DNA of 64,000 nucleotides from JAEUJM01 sp044221555 (GTDB taxonomy: Bacteria; Actinomycetota; Acidimicrobiia; Acidimicrobiales; DATDAH01). The notes below the pieces were generated by a model, which saw only the letters and a program-made list of their open reading frames with translations, had not been told where the DNA came from and searched no databases. The position numbers and the translations under genes are program-made. The first letter of the stretch is position 1. The number at the start of each line of letters is the position of its first letter. Where the stretch lies: assembly GCA_044221555.1 (NCBI GenBank), contig JBGAOY010000003.1, positions 248,001-312,000 of the forward strand, given 5' to 3'. This document shows, piece after piece, positions 34,222-41,574 of the stretch.

Positions 34222-34417
34222 TCACTCCGCCCGGGCGTCGAGCTGACCTGCCCAGGGATGTTCATAAGCGGGTGGCCCGACCGAGGTGTCCGCGCTTGCA
34301 GCCGGCCGACGTTCATCGCAGCGGAGTGGACGGTGGATGAAGTGGCCGGGCGTTCAGTCCAGACGCTCGGCGAGTTCGGGATGAGGGCGCCCGGGCGGCG
34401 TCTAAGGTTCGGCGTCC

Positions 34418-35362
34418 GTGAGCAACGCCGTCCACCGAGGGTTCGACTCCGCAACGGCAGCGGTCTACGCCGCCGGCGAGGCCACTCCACGGGGTCGTGA
34501 GTTCGGAAGGCTCGACACAGCACGTCGTTATCTGAACCGCGCGATGCGCTCGCATTGGTGGTCGACGAGGTACCCCGAGGTTGAAGTCATCACCATCGTC
34601 GGCGGTCCGAGGAACCGCGGCGCAGTAGCGTCCTCGGCCGGCGCCACTCGCTGCGGTGTTTCTCGGCAGGCTCACGAGATCGAGCTTCCCCCGTGGAGCC
34701 GCTGCGAGCTCGTACTGCTCCATGAGGTCGCACATTGCGTCGGACCGAAGCTCGTGCGTGCCGGCCGCAACGGGCTCGGCGTGCTCCCCGAGCATGGCCC
34801 GGAGTTTGCCCGAGTCTGGATCGACCTCGTGGATGAGTTCATGAGCCCGTCCACCGCGCAGACCCTGCATTCGAATCTCAGGTACTTCGAAGTGCGCGTC
34901 GCGTCTGCATCCGAGGTTGGAATCGCGTTGGACCAGGATCGAACGTTCACGTCCGTACTCGCCCGACACGTCGACGGAGGAGCCTCCGGCACGATCCCTG
35001 ATCTGGAGTGGGGCTTCGAGTTCGACCGCGCCTATCGACGCGCTCGACTTGATGGGCGTCGTCTGTCGCAGCCGCGACTGGTGGAGGCTCTCAAACCGGT
35101 CATCGACGCTACGCCACGTGAGATCGCCACACTTCGACAGCTAGAAGAACCGCCGACGGATCAGCAGACTCGACGACTGGCGTTCGCCGCTCTCGTGCTC
35201 ATCGGAGCCGATCCAACCTGGATGGCCACGACGCTCGATATGACAGCCTCCGACGCGGGGCTCACACGCGACCAGATCGAGGAGCTCAACCCGAGTTGGC
35301 TTTCGAAGGCGGACGCGGACCTTCAGCGGAGACGTGAACGCCCGCGGGTGTGGGATTCGTAG
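34418..35362 (+). CDS. TIGR04338-like putative zinc metallohydrolase
   Basis: A 314-residue protein (GTG start). Residues 1-140 hold a SprT-like zinc site: LLHEVAHCVGP gives HExxH, and PEHGPEFARVW 25-30 residues later supplies the third His and an acidic residue. This matches the mycobacterial TIGR04338 putative metallohydrolase group. The C-terminal half (150-314) is helical and unmatched, longer than the family norm. Substrate unknown. Nothing is recognised in the 196 bp before it. Confidence 0.72.
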   Translation: MSNAVHRGFDSATAAVYAAGEATPRGREFGRLDTARRYLNRAMRSHWWSTRYPEVEVITIVGGPRNRGAVASSAGATRCGVSRQAHEIELPPWSRCELVLLHEVAHCVGPKLVRAGRNGLGVLPEHGPEFARVWIDLVDEFMSPSTAQTLHSNLRYFEVRVASASEVGIALDQDRTFTSVLARHVDGGASGTIPDLEWGFEFDRAYRRARLDGRRLSQPRLVEALKPVIDATPREIATLRQLEEPPTDQQTRRLAFAALVLIGADPTWMATTLDMTASDAGLTRDQIEELNPSWLSKADADLQRRRERPRVWDS

Positions 35363-35466
35363 TCGTTTGAAAACTCGGGTGGTGGCCTCGCGTCGGCTGT
35401 CCGTCTTCTAGATCCGTTGATGACTGGGAGTTATCAGGCTCGAGGATCCAATCCCAGGCCCGTTTC

Positions 35467-35745
35467 CTACACCCGTTTGGAGTCGACTCGGTCGCACCCA
35501 GTGTCGAAGTGAGGGGCGGCCGACGCGCACGGTTGGAGGCCGAGCAGGCGGCCGAGCACAAGCGAAGCGGGGCAGGCGCCCGCGGTGACGTACAGCCACT
35601 GGTTGATGCCGACGAACGCGGTCAGCAGGAGGAACCAGGGGCTGACGGTGGCGGCGAGCACGGCGCTTGCCAAGGTCATGGTGCCCGCGAGTGCGAACAG
35701 GACGCGCTCGAGCGGCCAGGGGGGCGACGTCGTGGATGCGGTCAA
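35467..35745 (-). CDS. DUF2892 small membrane protein
   Basis: A 92-residue protein with PLERVLFALAGTMTLASAVLA and a second helix, WFLLLTAFVGINQWLYVTAGACPASLVL, the DUF2892 signature also fused to rhodanese in YgaP. The C-terminus has three Cys. It ends the CsoR-MMPL operon. DUF2892 proteins often occur with sulfur-transfer or CstR systems. Confidence 0.85.
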   Translation of the reverse strand: MTASTTSPPWPLERVLFALAGTMTLASAVLAATVSPWFLLLTAFVGINQWLYVTAGACPASLVLGRLLGLQPCASAAPHFDTGCDRVDSKRV

Positions 35746-35760
35746 GGGGGGTTGCTCCTT

Positions 35761-37926
35761 CTAGTGGCTGAAGTCGATGTGGGGCAGGCGACGGTCGAGC
35801 CAGCCAGGGATGCGCCAGGCCCGTTCGCCGAGCATCCCGAGCAGGGACGGGACGAGCATCATGCGGATCACGGTGGCGTCGAGGAGGACGGCGAGGGCGA
35901 GGGTCACGCCCAGTTCGGTCGGGGGGATCGGTCCGGTGACGCCGAAGGCGACGAACACGACGATCATGATCAGGGCGGCGTTGGTGATGGGCCGGCCGGT
36001 GCGGGCGATGCCCTCTCGGACCGCGACCTGGGCGTCACCGGTGGCGTCGCGTCGTTCCTTGATGGCGGCGAGCAGGAACAGCTGGTAGTCCATCGACAGG
36101 CCGAAGAGCAGGGCGAAGAAGAACAGTGGGGCCCAGGCGTCGACGAAGCCCTGGGGGTCGATCCCGAGCAGCCCGGCGCCGATGCCGTGCTGGAACACGA
36201 GGGTGGCGAACCCGAAGCTGGCGGCCACACCCACCAGGTTGAACAGGATCGAGGTGAGCGCGATCAGCGGGCTTCGGAACACGACGAGCAGCAGCACGAA
36301 GGCGACCAGCATGATCGCCGCGATGGCCAGCGGGGCGGAGCCGAGCAGCGCCGCGGTCAGGTCGGTGTTCTGGGTGCCGGGCCCGCCGAGCCGAGCGCCC
36401 GGGGCCACCTCGTCGAGCCCGTCGCGAAGTCGGTGGACGAGCTGAGAGGTGGCGGCGGAGTCGACGGTGGTCGCCGGGGTGATCCGCACGGCGGTGCGGC
36501 CCGAGGCGGCCGGTTCGGACACGACGCGGGCATCGACGACACCGGGGTCGGCGGCAGCGAGCGCGACCACGGCATCGGCTTGGTCAGCGGGCACGGTGGC
36601 GAACATGGGGGCCGGCGCACCGTCGCCGAAGTGCTCGACCGCCGCGTCATAGCCATCGCGGCTCTGGTGGCCGGTGTCGACGACGCCGGCGGCGGGCATC
36701 CCGAGGCGCATGCCGAGGGCGGGTGCGGCGAGCAGCAGCAGCACGCCGAGACCGGTCGCGAGGGTGACGCCGGGCCTGCGCATCGCCGATGCCGTCCAGC
36801 GGGCCCAGCGGCCCTCGGCGGCCCGATCCGGATCGTCGTGGCCTTTGCTCACCAGGACGCGGTCGCCCAGGGCGACGAGCACGGCCGGCAGCAGGGTGAG
36901 AGAAGCTGCGGCGGTCGCGACCACGGACAGGATCATCCCGAGGGCCATTGACCGGAACACCATGACCGGCACCAGGAAGATCGCCGCCAACGACAACACG
37001 ACGGTCAGCGCCGACAGGAACACGGCCTTGCCCGCGGTCGCCAGCGTGGCGGCCACCGCGTCGAGTGGGTCCTTGCCGTCCTCGCGCTCCTCCCGGAAGC
37101 GGGACACGATGAAGAGGCTGTAGTCGATGCCGACGGCCAGGCCGATCATCATCGAGAAGTTCATCGACCACACCGACAACGGCGTGACCCCGGTCCCGAG
37201 GTGCAGCAGCGCGAAGCCGACGGCGATGCCGGCGATGGCGAGCAGGAGGGGGAGCCCCGCGGCGACGGCCGTCCCGAAGGCGATGAACAGGAGGATGAGG
37301 GTCGGCAGCCCGGAGAGCAGCTCGGCCTTGTGCAGGGCCTGTTCGTTGAGCTGGTTGAAGTCGTGCCACACGGCCCACTCGCCGGTGGCGTCCGCCTGGG
37401 CCCCCGCGGGCAGGCCGATTGCGTCGACGGTGGCCATCAGTTCGCCGGCGGACTCGGGGAGGTCTGCGTCGGTTCGGGAGGCGAGGTCGACCGGCACCAG
37501 CGCGGCGAGCCCGTCCGGGCTGAGCAACCCGGCCTCGGCAGGTTGGGCGAGCGGATCGATGACCGCCGTCGTGCCAGGGCTGCCCTGCAGGGCGGCGACC
37601 AGGTGGCGCAGGCCGGTCGGGTTCTCGGCGATGGGAGTCCCCTGCCGGTACGCGACGATCGCCGCCTCGGCCCCGAGTTGTGGGAAGTCGCGTCGCAGCT
37701 CATCGCGGACCCGTTGGGCGGTGGACCCCTGCGCCTCCCAACCAGCGCCCGACAGCGACGAGGTGAGCGTCACGGCGAGCGGAGCGGCAACGACGACGAC
37801 GAGCGCCCAGGCCAGCAGAACCCGACGTGGGTGGCGGCCCGAGGCCCGACCGATGCGAGCCAGCAATCCGCCGCCAGACGCGCTGCGCGGCGCGGTGAAG
37901 TTGGTGCGATGATTCAGCAAGGTCAT
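35761..37926 (-). CDS. MMPL/RND-family exporter
   Basis: A 721-residue transporter with two copies of the MMPL unit. Each has a first helix, a large periplasmic loop and five clustered helices. The Asp-rich segment GLAVGIDYSLFIVSRFREERE in the first half and FGLSMDYQLFLLAAIKERRD in the second are the proton-relay helices of this family. The substrate is unknown: lipids, drugs and haem are exported by relatives. It starts 3 nt after the CsoR-family stop, so it should be controlled by that repressor. Confidence 0.92.
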   Translation of the reverse strand: MTLLNHRTNFTAPRSASGGGLLARIGRASGRHPRRVLLAWALVVVVAAPLAVTLTSSLSGAGWEAQGSTAQRVRDELRRDFPQLGAEAAIVAYRQGTPIAENPTGLRHLVAALQGSPGTTAVIDPLAQPAEAGLLSPDGLAALVPVDLASRTDADLPESAGELMATVDAIGLPAGAQADATGEWAVWHDFNQLNEQALHKAELLSGLPTLILLFIAFGTAVAAGLPLLLAIAGIAVGFALLHLGTGVTPLSVWSMNFSMMIGLAVGIDYSLFIVSRFREEREDGKDPLDAVAATLATAGKAVFLSALTVVLSLAAIFLVPVMVFRSMALGMILSVVATAAASLTLLPAVLVALGDRVLVSKGHDDPDRAAEGRWARWTASAMRRPGVTLATGLGVLLLLAAPALGMRLGMPAAGVVDTGHQSRDGYDAAVEHFGDGAPAPMFATVPADQADAVVALAAADPGVVDARVVSEPAASGRTAVRITPATTVDSAATSQLVHRLRDGLDEVAPGARLGGPGTQNTDLTAALLGSAPLAIAAIMLVAFVLLLVVFRSPLIALTSILFNLVGVAASFGFATLVFQHGIGAGLLGIDPQGFVDAWAPLFFFALLFGLSMDYQLFLLAAIKERRDATGDAQVAVREGIARTGRPITNAALIMIVVFVAFGVTGPIPPTELGVTLALAVLLDATVIRMMLVPSLLGMLGERAWRIPGWLDRRLPHIDFSH

Positions 37927-37929
37927 CGC

Positions 37930-38199
37930 TCAGGCCAGCTTCGTGAACATCTTCTGGACGTCGCTGATGTCGTAGCCCTCGGCGCGAGACCGCTCCGGGT
38001 CCTCGAGGCACCACGTCAAGCCCGCCGCGACAAGTACGAACCCGGCCTGTTCGAGCGCCTTGTTGGCCGCCGAGATCTGGGTCACCACATCGCGACAGTC
38101 ACGCCCCTCGGCCAGCATCTGCTGGATGCCGCGCACCTGACCTTCTACCCGGCGCAGGCGCTTGGTCACATCGTCCACCGTGTCCGCTGGAAACTCCAT
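37930..38199 (-). CDS. CsoR/FrmR/CstR-family repressor
   Basis: An 89-residue all-helical repressor. KRLRRVEGQVRGIQQML is the family DNA-binding face. C35 (EGRDCRDVV) and C64 (LTWCLEDP) match the first and last metal positions, but the His four residues before the second Cys is G60. Copper CsoR and formaldehyde FrmR keep that His; persulfide-sensing CstR lacks it. With DUF2892 in the operon a sulfur/thiol signal is possible. Two operators lie 19-56 nt upstream of the start. Confidence 0.9.
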   Translation of the reverse strand: MEFPADTVDDVTKRLRRVEGQVRGIQQMLAEGRDCRDVVTQISAANKALEQAGFVLVAAGLTWCLEDPERSRAEGYDISDVQKMFTKLA

Positions 38200-38217
38200 G
38201 GCCCTGCACCGTAGCGG

Positions 38218-38235
38218 TACCCCAGGGGGTATACC
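38218..38235 (-). promoter_or_regulatory. CsoR-family operator, proximal
   Basis: TACCCCAGGGGGTATACC is a G-tract dyad (TACCCC-A-GGGGGTA) 19 nt upstream of the CsoR-family start. This is the standard operator form of the family. Confidence 0.85.
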
Positions 38236-38239
38236 AACC

Positions 38240-38255
38240 TACCCCCGGGGGTATA
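38240..38255 (-). promoter_or_regulatory. CsoR-family operator, distal
   Basis: TACCCCCGGGGGTATA is a perfect TACCCCC/GGGGGTA palindrome, 22 bp from the proximal copy start to start, so two tetramers could bind the same face of the helix. Confidence 0.85.
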
Positions 38256-38607
38256 TGTCGTGCGGCTGCCCGAGCGGACCTCCGCCTCGGGTTCGCGCTC
38301 GTGGACGTGGTCTGCTTCGAGGTGAGCCGTGCTCGTCCCGTCGCAGTCCAACGTATGAACGCCTTCTGCAACCTGGACGCGTACGTCTCTCCCGCAGGTG
38401 TCCATCAAGAGAGCGATTCTCGGAGCAAGTGGTACGACATCGCCCAGAGCTGGTGGATGCGCACGAGCGGCTGGGCGGCGGCCGGCGCAGGAGAGCGGCG
38501 GGCCAGCAGACCGTCGCTCAGCCTTATGAACGGCGTGGGGCGTTGCTCATCAGAGCCCAAGAGGCGCGAAGATCGCTCTTGACGACAGTCCGAGGAGGCG
38601 CGACCTG
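38256..38607. other. Stretch without a supported gene
   Basis: These 352 bp lie between the CsoR-family operators and a lipoprotein gene. Short open frames on both strands have no recognisable domain. A leftward frame from 38,408 starts MMDTCGRDVRVQVAEG but runs through the operators into csoR, so I do not call it. GAGGAG near 38,593 is the ribosome site of the next gene. Confidence 0.6.
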
Positions 38608-39168
38608 ATGACGGGGTCCCAAGCGGGGCGGCAGCTGAGCACTGCACGGACTGATCGCCGCCGTCTGGGTCTAACTGGCCTTCAACGCGCGAGCGTGATC
38701 GTCTTGGTGGCGGCGTCCTTGGCTTGCAGCGGACCGGACTCATCTGATCGCTCGTCTGGATCAGGGGGTGGCTCGTCGACGTCTACCCATGAAGCTCGGG
38801 CCATTAGCGATGCAGTGCGAATCGTGACAGCTGCGATCGATGGCCACGCAGTGGTCGAGCACTTCGCCACCAACCCGGTCGGCGGCGAAGGGCGGATCGT
38901 GTGCGTCGACGGCGAGGTCGTGCGGCTGTACGTCTTCGCCTCGGGCCACGATCGCGCAGCAGCGGAGGCTGCCATCGATCCGAATGACCCAAGTCACGTC
39001 GGATCAGCCATCGTCGAATGGATCGGCCAGCCCCGTTTCTGGTCGGTGAGCCATGCGCTCGTGTCCTACTCAGGTGCGAGTGAAGGACTTGTGTCCGACC
39101 TCAGGGAGGGCTTCGGTGCCCCGTTCGCAACTGCCCAGGGCTCCCCTGTCCCTCGAGAATCCTGCTAG
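38608..39168 (+). CDS. Small lipoprotein of unknown function
   Basis: A 186-residue protein with a signal peptide ending in a lipobox (AASLACSGPDS, Cys near residue 40), a Ser/Gly linker and a folded part of about 120 residues with one Cys pair (RIVCVDGEV and the C-terminal Cys). A GAGGAGG-like site precedes the ATG. No family recognised. It could share a transcript with the TetR gene 123 bp downstream. Confidence 0.7.
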   Translation: MTGSQAGRQLSTARTDRRRLGLTGLQRASVIVLVAASLACSGPDSSDRSSGSGGGSSTSTHEARAISDAVRIVTAAIDGHAVVEHFATNPVGGEGRIVCVDGEVVRLYVFASGHDRAAAEAAIDPNDPSHVGSAIVEWIGQPRFWSVSHALVSYSGASEGLVSDLREGFGAPFATAQGSPVPRESC

Positions 39169-39232
39169 CTGTCTGGGTCCACGCCCTGCGTCGTCTGGTT
39201 GCGGGTCTCGGGGGTCATTGCTGTACTCTACC

Positions 39233-39247
39233 GAGACAGTGTGTCTC
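39233..39247. promoter_or_regulatory. Palindromic operator upstream of tetR
   Basis: GAGACA-GTG-TGTCTC is a perfect 6-bp inverted repeat, 44 nt before the TetR start. TACTCTACC before it could be part of a promoter. Autoregulation by the TetR protein is the simplest reading. Confidence 0.65.
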
Positions 39248-39291
39248 ATACTAGACAGAGCGTTTCACAAAGCTCCGATACGCTGCACTGC

Positions 39292-39861
39292 ATGCCGAAG
39301 CTCTGGACCGACACGGTCGATGAGCACCGACAGGCCGTCCGAGAGGCCACGATCGCGGCGACCGCCACGCTGGTCAGCGCGAACGGCTTGAGCGCCGTGA
39401 CGATGTCCCGGATCGCGGAGGAGGCAGGTATCGGGCGGGCGACGCTCTATCGCTACTTCAGCGACGTCGACGAGATCCTCCTGGCCTGGCACGAGGGTCA
39501 GGTCACTAGCCACCTCGAGCAGCTCCGGGCGGTCGGCGCTCGCTTCGACGATCCGAAGGATCAGCTCAGGGCAGTGCTCGAGACGTATGCCTTGCTTGCC
39601 CAGCAGCGACCCACGGGCGGACTGGCCGCTGTCTTGCATGACGGATCCCACATGGGTCGAGCGCAGCACGAGCTCCTGGACTTCATCCGTGACATGCTCG
39701 ATCGTGCGGCTCGTTCCGGGTCGGTCCGCACGGATGTCTCGGCGGGCGAGCTCGCCAGCTACTGCCTGCACGCCTTGAGCGGAGCTGAACAGTTGAGGTC
39801 GAAGGCGGCCGCTCGGCGATTGGTGGACGTCGTCATCTCAGGCCTTGCGCCCGCTCGGTAG
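39292..39861 (+). CDS. TetR-family regulator
   Basis: From ATG 39,292 the product is 189 residues. TetR HTH: REATIAATATLVSANGLSAVTMSRIAEEAGIGRATLYRYFSDVDEIL (residues 15-62). The rest is a helical ligand domain (residues 70-189). It is followed after 3 nt by the MerR-cyclase-YHS gene, so both are probably one operon and the palindrome at 39,233 would control both. Confidence 0.92.
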   Translation: MPKLWTDTVDEHRQAVREATIAATATLVSANGLSAVTMSRIAEEAGIGRATLYRYFSDVDEILLAWHEGQVTSHLEQLRAVGARFDDPKDQLRAVLETYALLAQQRPTGGLAAVLHDGSHMGRAQHELLDFIRDMLDRAARSGSVRTDVSAGELASYCLHALSGAEQLRSKAAARRLVDVVISGLAPAR

Positions 39862-39864
39862 GCC

Positions 39865-41217
39865 ATGGACGGACCGTTCACCCTCGAGGAACTCGCCGCA
39901 CAGACCAATGTCGCGCCGATCCGGATCCGCGAGTGGGTCGAGCTCGGGCTCCTCTCTGCGGGCGGGGATGGTCGGTACGACCTCGACGCCGCCGAGCGGG
40001 TTCGCCTGTTGCGCTTCACCTCCGACCGTGGCGTCACGGCGGAGGCGATAGCCGAGCTGTCGGTTCGGCGCGACGACGACATCTTGGGTCGCTATGTGGA
40101 TCTGCTCGGTGGCGGTCGCCAGGTCGTCGGGGGGCTCGCGGACGCTGCGAACGATCTCGGTCTCGAACCCGCCCTCCTCCGCAGGATGTGGACCGCCAGT
40201 GGCTTCGGGGCGCAGTCGGAGGTGTTCGCCGAGGATGTGCCCGCCATTCAGGCGTTCACGACGGCACTCGATGCCGGGCTCCCACCGGAAGCTGTGATCC
40301 AGATGGTCCGGGTCTTCGGCGATGCCCTCGGTCGCGTTGCAGATGCCGAGAACCGGCTGTTCCACTTCTACGTGCACGAACAGCTCCGCTCCGAGGGCAT
40401 GTCGCACCGCGAGGCGTTCGAAGCCACGGAAGGTGCTTCCGAGGCCCTGCTGCGCATCGTCGAGGACACTGTCCTCTACTTCCACCGCAAGGCATGGCAC
40501 CGGGCGCTCCGAGAAGATCTGCTGCTCCACCTGGTCGACGACCTCGCTTCGCCAGACCGACCCGTTGGTCAGCTTCGCATCGCCGTCCTGTTCGTCGACC
40601 TGGCGAGCTTCACCACGCTCACCGACACCATGGGTGACGAAGCCGCAGCCGAGGTCCTCGACCGGTTCTCCGATCTCGTACGCGACGCGGCAGCCGAGTG
40701 CGACGGCCGGGTGCTCAAGCAGATCGGTGACGAGTTCATGCTGGTGTTCCCGAACGGCCGAGCCGCAGTGCGCTGTGGCCTGCGAGTCGCTGAGCACGTC
40801 GCCTTGGAACAGCACTTCCCGGCCGTTCGCATGGGTGCTCACGTCGGGCCTGCGTTGTTTCGTGACGCCGACTACCTCGGCGCCACCGTCAACCTCGCCG
40901 CCCGCATCGTCGCCGAGGCCGACAGGAGCCAGTTCCTGGTGTCGTCGGCTGTGCGCGACGACGCGGAGGCCATGGACTGGGTGCGTTTCGAAGCCATCGG
41001 CGCTCGAGCCGTCAAGGGGGTGTCCGAGCCCGTTGCCCTCTTCGTGGTCGCGACGGATCGACCCCTGGCCCGTCAGATCGATCCGGTCTGTGGAATGGAG
41101 CTCGATCCCGACATCGCCACCGTCCGCCTGGACCACGTGGGCACCACCGTGTGCTTCTGCTCGTCGTCCTGTCGCGACCTGTTCCTGGAGGACCCGAATC
41201 GCTACGCCGCGCGCTGA
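39865..41217 (+). CDS. MerR-HTH / class III adenylate cyclase / YHS fusion
   Basis: A 450-residue fusion. Residues 1-70 are a MerR-type helix-turn-helix (FTLEELAAQTNVAPIRIREWVELGLL). Residues 75-230 are helical. Residues 238-395 are a class III nucleotide cyclase with metal Asps D245 and D289, adenine-specifying K285 and D336, and transition-state N343 and R347, so it looks active. Residues 404-450 are a YHS domain (IDPVCGMELD...VCFCSSSCRDLF) with Cys 409, 430, 432 and 436 that may bind a heavy metal. A cAMP signal gated by metal or DNA binding is inferred. Confidence 0.88.
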   Translation: MDGPFTLEELAAQTNVAPIRIREWVELGLLSAGGDGRYDLDAAERVRLLRFTSDRGVTAEAIAELSVRRDDDILGRYVDLLGGGRQVVGGLADAANDLGLEPALLRRMWTASGFGAQSEVFAEDVPAIQAFTTALDAGLPPEAVIQMVRVFGDALGRVADAENRLFHFYVHEQLRSEGMSHREAFEATEGASEALLRIVEDTVLYFHRKAWHRALREDLLLHLVDDLASPDRPVGQLRIAVLFVDLASFTTLTDTMGDEAAAEVLDRFSDLVRDAAAECDGRVLKQIGDEFMLVFPNGRAAVRCGLRVAEHVALEQHFPAVRMGAHVGPALFRDADYLGATVNLAARIVAEADRSQFLVSSAVRDDAEAMDWVRFEAIGARAVKGVSEPVALFVVATDRPLARQIDPVCGMELDPDIATVRLDHVGTTVCFCSSSCRDLFLEDPNRYAAR

Positions 41218-41264
41218 CCAGGGTGCGGCGCCCTCACGTCCGCAACGTTCACAAGGAGGATTGA

Positions 41265-41444
41265 GTGCAGGACGACGAGATCAGGTACGAGCAGCTCTGT
41301 CCCCGATGCGGTGACCGCATCGCCGGCGATGACCTTGACGTCGTTGCCGATGCAGTGGTCGCGCACGCCGCCGAAGCCCACGGCCACCGCGTCGATCGGC
41401 ACGTCATCGTCGCCCACCTTGAAGGACGCCGCCCCGACGAGTAG
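41265..41444 (+). CDS. Small Cys/His protein, DUF1059-like
   Basis: A 59-residue protein from GTG 41,265 with AAGGAGGA 4 nt before it. It has CPRCGDRIAGDD then VVAHAAEAHGHRVDRH, a CxxC...HxxxxH arrangement that could hold one zinc ion and resembles DUF1059 small metal-binding proteins. It follows the cyclase fusion by 47 bp and may share its transcript. Nothing is recognised in the 130 bp after it. Confidence 0.68.
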   Translation: MQDDEIRYEQLCPRCGDRIAGDDLDVVADAVVAHAAEAHGHRVDRHVIVAHLEGRRPDE

Positions 41445-41574
41445 AGGACTTGAAACCAGCGGTTGCCAAGCACGACGGTCGCAGCGCGTTCTCGCGCCGT
41501 CACGAGCTCGCTCGCATCCTGACCACTGATGCCATCTCGAGGGCTGGCCGCTCGCTTGAACCAGGGGTCTGCTG

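Noticed and set aside
38166..38408. A small Cys/His gene on the minus strand before csoR
   Set aside because: The frame runs through both CsoR operators and into csoR itself, and its C-terminal half is just the operator DNA translated.
39233..39247. A further copy of the BlaI-like operator upstream of tetR
   Set aside because: GAGACA-GTG-TGTCTC shares ACA-N3-TGT but its outer bases match only 4 of 7 positions per arm; a TetR operator is simpler.
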